The notes beneath the pieces were generated by a model, which searched no databases, was not told the origin of the DNA, and saw nothing but the letters and a program-made list of their open reading frames with translations. The position numbers and the translations under genes were made by a program. Source: CAZPWQ01 sp964590495 (GTDB taxonomy: Bacteria > Bacteroidota > Rhodothermia > Balneolales > Balneolaceae). From it: DNA of 11,386 bases. Where the stretch lies: positions 1-11,386 of the forward strand of contig CAZPWQ010000111.1 in assembly GCA_964590495.1 (NCBI GenBank), written 5' to 3'. Positions 6,481 to 11,386 of the stretch are shown in pieces (the stretch's first letter is position 1; each line of letters opens with the position of its first letter).

Positions 6481-6496
6481 ATCGTAGATTTACGAT
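6481..6496. promoter_or_regulatory. Candidate ArsR operator
   Basis: A perfect 6-bp inverted repeat, ATCGTA (6481-6486) and TACGAT (6491-6496), has a 4-bp spacer. It lies 14 bp upstream of the arsR start codon and one base downstream of the proposed -10 element. A bound dimer would therefore cover the transcription start. ArsR/SmtB proteins are known to bind such imperfect or perfect short palindromes. The assignment to this ArsR is inferred from position. Confidence 0.7.
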
Positions 6497-6497
6497 T

Positions 6498-6526
6498 AAA
6501 TTAACTTTAATATCTTCATTTGTCAA
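6498..6526 (-). promoter_or_regulatory. Promoter of the ars cluster
   Basis: On the minus strand TTGACA (6526-6521) is followed, after 17 bp, by TAATTT (6503-6498). The -35 is a perfect sigma-70 consensus. The -10 also fits the first positions of the TAnnTTTG element used by Bacteroidota. The 31-base distance from the -10 to the arsR ATG gives a short leader that contains the palindromic operator. Confidence 0.6.
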
Positions 6527-6576
6527 TTATTTTTTTCGGTAAAGTTTACTTTCTGGAGAATGCCAATAATCCAAAT

Positions 6577-6604
6577 AAAAAAGAGCCTGATCGATTGATC
6601 AGGC
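6577..6604 (-). terminator. Intrinsic terminator after the AhpD-like gene
   Basis: Read on the minus strand, an exact 8-bp stem, GCCTGATC with GATCAGGC, encloses the loop AATC and is followed by TCTTTTTT. It lies 27 bp beyond the stop codon of the AhpD-like gene and ahead of the arsR promoter. It therefore separates the two same-strand units. No T-run follows on the plus strand, so it acts in one direction only. Confidence 0.88.
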
Positions 6605-6630
6605 CCTTATACAGTTTTAAGAATATTAAC

Positions 6631-7188
6631 TTAAACGCCAGCAAACTCCAGCTTTTCTCCCTTGAATGCGTCATCAAGCGGAGTATCAGCCAGATGGTTG
6701 GTATAGTTGCTGATCGTCTTTAAAGCGATAATAAGATTCACCTCGAGTACCTGGCGTTTGGTATAACCGGCATCCAGGAAAGCCTGAATATCACTTTCTT
6801 CTGCAAAACCACGTTTTTCAACTGCTTTTCTGACATATTTTACCAGGGCATCAGCTTTTTTGTCCGGCACAGTTTCTCCGCTGCGAACAGCATCAACGAT
6901 ATCATCATCAACTTCTAGTTGATTTCTTAGAATAGTAGAATGTACAGCCGAGCAGTAATGGCAATTGTTTTCTATACTTACGGCAAGTATAGCCAGCTGC
7001 TGTTCTTTGGTCGTGAAGTCGGTTTTCCCGACTATTTCGTTCAGCTTGAGATAACCTTCAAGCACAGCCGGTGATTCGGCAAATTCTCCCAACAGATTAG
7101 GGACAAACCCAAAGTTTTCTTTAGCTGCGTTAAGCAGCGGTTTTGATTCATTCGGTGCATTTTCGGTTGTATAGATTTTAAATTCCAT
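6631..7188 (-). CDS. Carboxymuconolactone decarboxylase / AhpD-like peroxidase family protein
   Basis: The 185-residue protein has the AhpD-type redox centre SIENNCHYCSAVHS (71-84). It contains the CxxC pair C76 and C79, the conserved His83, and the preceding Glu73. AhpD-like proteins use this pair as a disulfide in peroxide or thiol metabolism. The all-helical remainder, including DALVKYVRKAVEKRGF (113-128) and VLEVNLIIALKTISNYTNH (147-165), fits the family. The start at 7188 (MEFKIYTT) was chosen because homologous N-termini begin near FKIYT. A longer in-frame reading to 7407 exists, but it would overlap the AraC gene by over 100 bp with sequence that does not look like protein of this family. 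It lies 94 bp downstream of the AraC-family gene on the same strand and ends in a clear terminator. The physiological reductant and substrate are unknown. Confidence 0.9.
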   Translation of the reverse strand: MEFKIYTTENAPNESKPLLNAAKENFGFVPNLLGEFAESPAVLEGYLKLNEIVGKTDFTTKEQQLAILAVSIENNCHYCSAVHSTILRNQLEVDDDIVDAVRSGETVPDKKADALVKYVRKAVEKRGFAEESDIQAFLDAGYTKRQVLEVNLIIALKTISNYTNHLADTPLDDAFKGEKLEFAGV

Positions 7189-7282
7189 AGCTTTAACCAG
7201 TTTAAAGTTTTGTTCAAGTTTTGATTCTGACTCAATATCCATTGAACAAACCGGAATGCGAATGACAGCTATTCCTGAATAG

Positions 7283-8137
7283 TTACCAATTTTTCCCTTG
7301 TTTCTTTTTTTCTGTCTGTTTTCTGTACTCTGAAGGGGCCATGCCTGTCTCTTTTTTAAAAAACCGGCTGAAATGAGACTGCTCTTCAAATCCCAGATCA
7401 TAGGCAATTTCTTTTGCCAGCCTGTCCGTTTGCAGAAGTTGACGTTTCCCTTCCAGGGCTATACGATCATGAATCATTTCGAGCGGCATCTTATGTCCCG
7501 CTGATGCAAAAACATTTGATAGGGTTTTAGGAGACTTATAAAGCATATCAGCATAGGAATTTACCTGGTGATGCTCTTTATAATGTTGTTCCACCAGGAT
7601 ATTAAACCGCCTGATTAATTCGGTTTGTTTACTTCCGATTCCATCCGGGAAAAGTTGTCTGCGGGCTATTCTTGTACTTTTAATTATCAGGCGCTTTAAA
7701 AGCATTCGAAGCATTTCTCCCTGAATATTATCCCGTGTATTCAACTCATCTTCAAATACCTGGAACAGCGAATGGAACTTTGGCTTTTCTTCCTCATTCA
7801 GTTGTATAACCGGCAGGTCAGAAGAACCCCAGAAAAGCAACCCTTCACAAGATACTTCATTGTCATTTTCATGGATGCAATAAAATTCTCTGTTAAACAA
7901 GAGGAGATAATATTCTCCTGGATAATCTGAAAGATCAGGGTTCTGTAATGGTGTTAAACTAACGATTTGATTTTCTTTCAATTTCAGATTCCGGTCATCG
8001 ATTTTCATGACAAGCTGCTTTCGACGATTCCATAATATTTTAAAAAAATCTCTGTCGCTAAATCTACTTAGATCAGTTTCCTGGTCGGCCAAAATTATTA
8101 TACTGTTAAGTTCAAAATCACGGTAATAGTTTGCCAT
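7283..8137 (-). CDS. AraC-family transcriptional regulator
   Basis: The 284-residue protein has an intact AraC/XylS DNA-binding domain at its C-terminus. The first helix-turn-helix lies at about 191-212 (VNSYADMLYKSPKTLSNVF). The second lies at about 240-262 (AKEIAYDLGFEEQSHFSRFF) and is followed by the usual KKETGMAPSEYRK. Residues 1-160 form a sensor region resembling the short cupin-like domains of this group, with FNREFYCIHENDNEV near 81-95, but no ligand-binding residue can be named. The gene is divergent from the flavin oxidoreductase and upstream of the AhpD-like gene. Control of one or both redox genes is the obvious inference. A purine-rich AAGGTG lies two bases before the start at 8137, unusually close for a ribosome binding site. 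Its binding domain differs clearly from the remnant at 3962-4171. Confidence 0.92.
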   Translation of the reverse strand: MANYYRDFELNSIIILADQETDLSRFSDRDFFKILWNRRKQLVMKIDDRNLKLKENQIVSLTPLQNPDLSDYPGEYYLLLFNREFYCIHENDNEVSCEGLLFWGSSDLPVIQLNEEEKPKFHSLFQVFEDELNTRDNIQGEMLRMLLKRLIIKSTRIARRQLFPDGIGSKQTELIRRFNILVEQHYKEHHQVNSYADMLYKSPKTLSNVFASAGHKMPLEMIHDRIALEGKRQLLQTDRLAKEIAYDLGFEEQSHFSRFFKKETGMAPSEYRKQTEKKKQGKNW

Positions 8138-8164
8138 AGCACCTTATTCTTTTTTTAATTCTAC

Positions 8165-8200
8165 TTGTAATAGACGTATTTGTAAGAAGAATTCTTACAA
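8165..8200. promoter_or_regulatory. Candidate operator: 9-bp palindrome plus a third half-site
   Basis: TTGTAAGAA (8180-8188), spacer GAA, and TTCTTACAA (8192-8200) form a perfect 9-bp inverted repeat. A further TTGTAA at 8165-8170 is in direct orientation, 15 bp from the start of the first arm. The site lies in the divergent region between the AraC-type regulator and the oxidoreductase, upstream of the proposed oxidoreductase promoter, so it suits an activator. The binding protein is not proven; the adjacent AraC protein is the first candidate. Confidence 0.6.
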
Positions 8201-8225
8201 CAACCGGGGATATCGCATTGCTGAA

Positions 8226-8233
8226 TATGTTTG
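8226..8233 (+). promoter_or_regulatory. Candidate -7 promoter element of the oxidoreductase gene
   Basis: TATGTTTG matches the Bacteroidota-type -7 consensus TAnnTTTG exactly. A start of transcription a few bases downstream would give a leader of roughly 60 bases to the ATG at 8304. It would leave the alternative ATG at 8247 almost without a leader. No good -33 partner is visible, which may mean dependence on an activator at the upstream palindrome. Confidence 0.4.
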
Positions 8234-8303
8234 GCAAATATGACTGATGATGGTTGCTTTCCTGTTAAAGATTCAAACGTCGAACCAAAAACAGATTTCA
8301 TTT

Positions 8304-9671
8304 ATGGAAAAATTTGATGCAATAATTATTGGAACCGGACAGGCGGGCCCCTCGCTTGCAGCACGATGTGCCCGTGAAGGACTTAAAACAGCAGTCATCG
8401 AGCGGCATCTTTTCGGTGGAACATGTGTCAACACCGGCTGCACACCTACCAAAGCCCTGGTTGCAAGTGCCCGCGCCGCTTATATGGCGAGGCGAATGGA
8501 CGATTTCGGGATATCTGTCGATGGTCCGGTTACTGTTGATATGGAAAAAGTTAAAGCACGAAAAGATGCTATTGTAAAACAATCAACCGAAGGCGTGGAA
8601 AGCTGGCTGAAGAATACCGAAAACCTGACTGTTTACGAAGAGCATGCCCGTTTTGAAAAAGATAACGTGTTGTCGGTTGGAAATGAACAGCTCACAGCCG
8701 ATCAAATATTTATAAACGCAGGCGGACGCGCGTCTGTACCGTCGGGATTTGAAGATGTGGATTACCTTACCAATTCCAGCATTATGGAATTGGATATCAT
8801 ACCCGATCATCTGGTTATAGTAGGCGGGGGATATATCGGGCTGGAATTCGGGCAAATGTATCGAAGATTCGGCAGCGAAGTTACGATTATTGAAAAAGGA
8901 GGGAGTCTGTTGTCAAAAGAAGATCAGGATATTTCTGAAGCGATCAGGAATATTCTGGAAGATGAAGGTGTTAATTTTCGCTTCAATGCAGAATGTATTG
9001 GCGGATCAAATCAAGGTGGACAGATTGTAGTGGATGTGGATTGCAAGGAGGGGCCGCCCAAAGTGAAAGGATCTCACCTGCTTTTGGCTGTTGGGCGCAA
9101 GCCCAATACTGACGACCTTGGTCTGGAAAATACATCCATCCAAACAGATATGCAGGGTTTTATCCGGGTAGACGACCAGTTGCGAACCACTTCGGAAGGG
9201 GTTTGGGCTCTGGGTGATTGTAACGGCGAAGGTGCTTTCACGCATACGGCTTACAATGATTTTGAGATTGTGGCTGCCAATCTTTTTGATGACGATCCGC
9301 GCCGTGTCTCCGACCGGATCATGTGTTACGGATTATTTATTGATCCGGCGCTGGGCCGGGTTGGAATGACGGAAGAACAGGCAAAAGCATCCGGCAAAAA
9401 CATATTAATCGGCAAAAGATCCATGCACCGTGTCGCAAGAGCCAGGGAAAAGGGTGAGACCAAAGGCTTTATGAAAATCCTCATTGATGCTGATACCGAC
9501 AAAATTATGGGCGCAGCCATTTTAGGGATTGAAGGAGATGAGATTATACACTCAATTATAGACATTATATATGCAGACGAACCATATACAACTATTAAAA
9601 GAGCTGTCCATATTCATCCCACTGTTTCGGAACTGATACCTACGATGCTGGAGAATTTAGAGCCTTTATAA
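8304..9671 (+). CDS. FAD-dependent pyridine nucleotide-disulfide oxidoreductase (mercuric reductase-like)
   Basis: This 455-residue flavoprotein has the class I disulfide oxidoreductase layout. The FAD dinucleotide fold is IIIGTGQAG at 7-15, and the redox disulfide is C41-VNTG-C46. The NAD(P) fold is VIVGGGYIG at 171-179, and ALGDC (302-306) marks the second FAD contact. The C-terminal dimer domain ends in HIHPTVSE. Databases often label such proteins mercuric reductase. However, it lacks the N-terminal heavy-metal domain and the C-terminal cysteine pair of MerA. It keeps a His438-Glu443 pair as in glutathione reductase and dihydrolipoyl dehydrogenase, so a thiol-disulfide substrate is likelier. 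The start at 8304 (MEKFDAIIIG) places the FAD fold correctly. The upstream ATGs at 8247 and 8250 would add 18-19 unrelated residues. Its stop forms TTATAA with the stop of the opposing hydrolase. Confidence 0.93.
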   Translation: MEKFDAIIIGTGQAGPSLAARCAREGLKTAVIERHLFGGTCVNTGCTPTKALVASARAAYMARRMDDFGISVDGPVTVDMEKVKARKDAIVKQSTEGVESWLKNTENLTVYEEHARFEKDNVLSVGNEQLTADQIFINAGGRASVPSGFEDVDYLTNSSIMELDIIPDHLVIVGGGYIGLEFGQMYRRFGSEVTIIEKGGSLLSKEDQDISEAIRNILEDEGVNFRFNAECIGGSNQGGQIVVDVDCKEGPPKVKGSHLLLAVGRKPNTDDLGLENTSIQTDMQGFIRVDDQLRTTSEGVWALGDCNGEGAFTHTAYNDFEIVAANLFDDDPRRVSDRIMCYGLFIDPALGRVGMTEEQAKASGKNILIGKRSMHRVARAREKGETKGFMKILIDADTDKIMGAAILGIEGDEIIHSIIDIIYADEPYTTIKRAVHIHPTVSELIPTMLENLEPL

Positions 9672-10424
9672 ATACCGACCTACCCAGGCGGCTGTCACAG
9701 AACCGACATATTTCGCATCCTCTTCATTGCTCAGCAGATGATCGGCATCGTCCAGTGATATAAAGCTTTTGGGATGTTTTGCCAGTTTATAGATATGTGC
9801 GGCATTATCTATCCCCACAGTCTGATCGACAGGAGAATGAAAAATCAGCAGCGGCCTCTCCAGGCTGCGAATAATGCTATCCATCTTTTGTTCATTCAGA
9901 TCATCCAGGAATTGTTTTTTAATGGTAAATTCCCTTCCGGCCAGGCTTACCCGAGCTTCTCCTTTTTTCTCGATTTCCTCCCTCTTATCGACCAAATGGT
10001 GTTCAACATGTTGAGGGTTGCAGGGTGCTCCGATCGTTGCCACAGCTTCGACCGATGAAATTTGATGCGCAGCCTGCAATACGGCAGCTCCGCCCAGAGA
10101 ATGACCGATTAGCATCCGGGCGGCAGACCACTCTGCTTCCATATATTTTGCAGCCGCTATAAGGTCTTCTATATTCGACGAAAAGTTAGTATCCGCAAAA
10201 TCACCTTCGCTTTCTCCCAGTCCGGTAAAATCAAAGCGAAAAACGCCCATACCCTGTTCGGTCAGAGTACGACTAATAGTACCTATTGCCCGCAGATTTT
10301 TGCTGCAGGTAAAACAGTGGGCAAAAAGTACCGCCCCCTTTGTTACCCTATTTTTCGGTTCATCAATGCGTGCAGAAAGCTGCACATTCTGGCTGCCGGT
10401 AAATGTTATTTTACGACTTTCCAT
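9666..10424 (-). CDS. Alpha/beta hydrolase
   Basis: The 252-residue protein is a serine alpha/beta hydrolase with a full triad. The nucleophile is Ser109 in LIGHSLGG, the acid is Asp200 in FHSPVDQTVG, and the base is His229 in DDADHLL. The oxyanion-side segment is AVLFAHCFTCSKNL (31-44), and FRFDFTGLGESEG (62-74) is typical of the group. From memory, close relatives often carry a C-terminal OsmC peroxide-reductase domain; here the protein stops at the hydrolase, so it is the stand-alone version. It lies 54 bp downstream of the DUF3179 gene on the same strand, with an A+T-rich hairpin between. It converges on the oxidoreductase gene with a 6-bp overlap of stop codons. The substrate, perhaps a small ester, is unknown. 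Confidence 0.92.
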   Translation of the reverse strand: MESRKITFTGSQNVQLSARIDEPKNRVTKGAVLFAHCFTCSKNLRAIGTISRTLTEQGMGVFRFDFTGLGESEGDFADTNFSSNIEDLIAAAKYMEAEWSAARMLIGHSLGGAAVLQAAHQISSVEAVATIGAPCNPQHVEHHLVDKREEIEKKGEARVSLAGREFTIKKQFLDDLNEQKMDSIIRSLERPLLIFHSPVDQTVGIDNAAHIYKLAKHPKSFISLDDADHLLSNEEDAKYVGSVTAAWVGRYL

Positions 10425-10454
10425 TCTTTAGATTTGTAAGAAAAATTGGGTACG

Positions 10455-10481
10455 TAATTATTTTCAATATAAAAATAATTA
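10455..10481. repeat. A+T-only inverted repeat at the end of the DUF3179 gene
   Basis: TAATTATTTT (10455-10464) and AAAATAATTA (10472-10481) are exact 10-bp inverted copies around CAATATA. The repeat includes the stop codon of the DUF3179 gene. It could be a weak transcription-end hairpin, or part of the hydrolase promoter region. It has no G+C in the stem, so it is not a standard intrinsic terminator. Confidence 0.55.
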
Positions 10482-11386
10482 TGCTGGTTCGTAGATTTCC
10501 GTATCCGGCCAAAATACCAGCCAGGCGAAGGCAAAATAATCGCCAAAGGTTACCTGTTCCAGCTGCTTCCCCTCCAATTCGCCAGCAACCGCCTTACCTG
10601 TTATGCTCCACCGGGAGTTCGTTTCTGAATCATAAATGCCATCCGATCGCATTTCAAATATTAGCAGTTTCCCATCCAGGCTCCGCTGAAACACACCGGT
10701 TGAGCCATCTTCCCTTGAGTCCGAAATTTGAGCTTCGTCCATTGCCGATCGTGCTCCCTCCACATGAAAAACAGCTACCGGAGTATTTTCAATCTGGTCA
10801 TTTATCACTCTTTCCTCTTGTGTAATTGAATAGGGATATGTTTTTGTTTCATCGCCTATTTTTACCCCGACCACCTTTTCCATGGGTCGCAGTCTTTCAT
10901 CACCACCGGTATCGCCGAACAGCGGAGTATTATTGATATCATCATATCCGGTATAAGGATTACTGCCGTAATCTCGCCGATGTCCCGTATTCCTGGATAA
11001 AACTTTCCCATCGGGATTATTTTCCCTGAACTGATCAAAAGAAATTATCTGGCTTGGTATCTGTTTTAATGTAATACCAACAAAATCACCTACAATAGCT
11101 TCACCGGTGAACTGCTGCCAAAGAGTTTCCGTTTTCCGATCGAACATCACCAGATCTGAATGACGCAAAAAACCGGAAACTCCGAATTCCAGCACTTCAC
11201 CTTCCACAGTTCGCTCAAAAACAAGAGCGGAATAACAAAGGGGACAGAAGGTAACGAGAACCGGCTCCTCTCCGACATGATCATTAACAATTTCATGCCA
11301 GATCATAATTTGTAGAGGATAGGCTCGTTCTTCTCCCTGGTACGTAAATGAAATCACCGGCTCTTTTCCCGATATCCATGATTGTG
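10479..11386 (-). CDS. DUF3179 domain-containing protein (5' end off window)
   Basis: The frame is open through the right edge, giving about 302 residues. A GTG at 11357 is inside the gene and is not its start, because the preceding in-frame residues QSWISGKEPV continue the family pattern. DUF3179 hallmarks are AYPLQIMIWHEIVND just after the visible N-terminus, VTFCPLCYSALVFER with its CxxC, then SGFLRHSDLVMFDR, a Trp-containing WQQFTGEAI, and HRRDYGSNPYTGYD. A second copy of the AYPL-type element (KTYPYSITQEERVINDQI) follows in the second half, which suggests internal repetition of the fold. Members are usually exported or lipoproteins, but the signal region is outside the window. No reaction is known for the family. 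The CPLC pair suggests a metal or disulfide role, as inference only. The alpha/beta hydrolase lies 54 bp downstream. Confidence 0.9.
   Translation of the reverse strand, partial: QSWISGKEPVISFTYQGEERAYPLQIMIWHEIVNDHVGEEPVLVTFCPLCYSALVFERTVEGEVLEFGVSGFLRHSDLVMFDRKTETLWQQFTGEAIVGDFVGITLKQIPSQIISFDQFRENNPDGKVLSRNTGHRRDYGSNPYTGYDDINNTPLFGDTGGDERLRPMEKVVGVKIGDETKTYPYSITQEERVINDQIENTPVAVFHVEGARSAMDEAQISDSREDGSTGVFQRSLDGKLLIFEMRSDGIYDSETNSRWSITGKAVAGELEGKQLEQVTFGDYFAFAWLVFWPDTEIYEPA

Noticed and set aside
7189..7407. 73-residue N-terminal extension of the AhpD-like protein
   Set aside because: It would overlap the AraC coding end, and its sequence does not resemble the family N-terminus; the start at 7188 is preferred.
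8304..9671. Calling the oxidoreductase merA
   Set aside because: There is no heavy-metal domain, no C-terminal cysteine pair and no mer genes nearby, and the disulfide-reductase His-Glu pair is retained.

Overview
No ribosomal RNA, tRNA, CRISPR array, transposase or phage gene is visible. The window looks like an ordinary chromosomal stretch of a Bacteroidota/Balneolota-type bacterium. That placement is an inference. It rests on the large FtsX-type permease with an N-terminal prefix domain next to a PadR regulator, an extended ArsC of the form common in that group, weak Shine-Dalgarno sequences, and one exact TAnnTTTG promoter element. Almost every gene is on the minus strand. The exceptions are one oxidoreductase gene and one decayed gene.

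Left part (1-3916): the first 1.9 kb encodes most of an 800-residue-class ABC transporter permease whose 3' end lies off the window. Upstream of it is a PadR repressor gene, with a candidate operator in its promoter region. An inverted array of 7-bp repeats sits between the two genes. Further upstream are an unrecognised four-helix membrane protein and a small MscS-type mechanosensitive channel.

Middle (3917-6604): a decayed plus-strand AraC-type DNA-binding domain, carrying at least two frameshifts, fills the gap before an arsenic cluster. Read on the minus strand, the cluster is arsR, arsM, an extended thioredoxin-type arsC and a small YgaP-like membrane protein. A strong promoter/operator pair precedes arsR, and an intrinsic terminator insulates it from the gene upstream. 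No arsenite efflux pump (ArsB or Acr3) is present in the window.

Right part (6605-11386): an AhpD-like CxxC peroxidase-family gene and an AraC-family regulator lie together on the minus strand. The regulator is divergent from a flavin disulfide oxidoreductase, and a long palindrome sits between them. The oxidoreductase converges on an alpha/beta hydrolase so tightly that the two stop codons form the hexamer TTATAA. A DUF3179 protein, whose 5' end is cut by the window edge, lies upstream of the hydrolase.

Taken together, the centre and right side suggest an arsenic-detoxification unit beside a thiol/peroxide-redox unit under separate control. No clearly new multi-gene system is evident. The most unusual items are the heptad-repeat hairpin, the AraC remnant, the pump-less ars cluster with cysteine tails, and the MerA-like enzyme that keeps a disulfide-reductase His-Glu pair.
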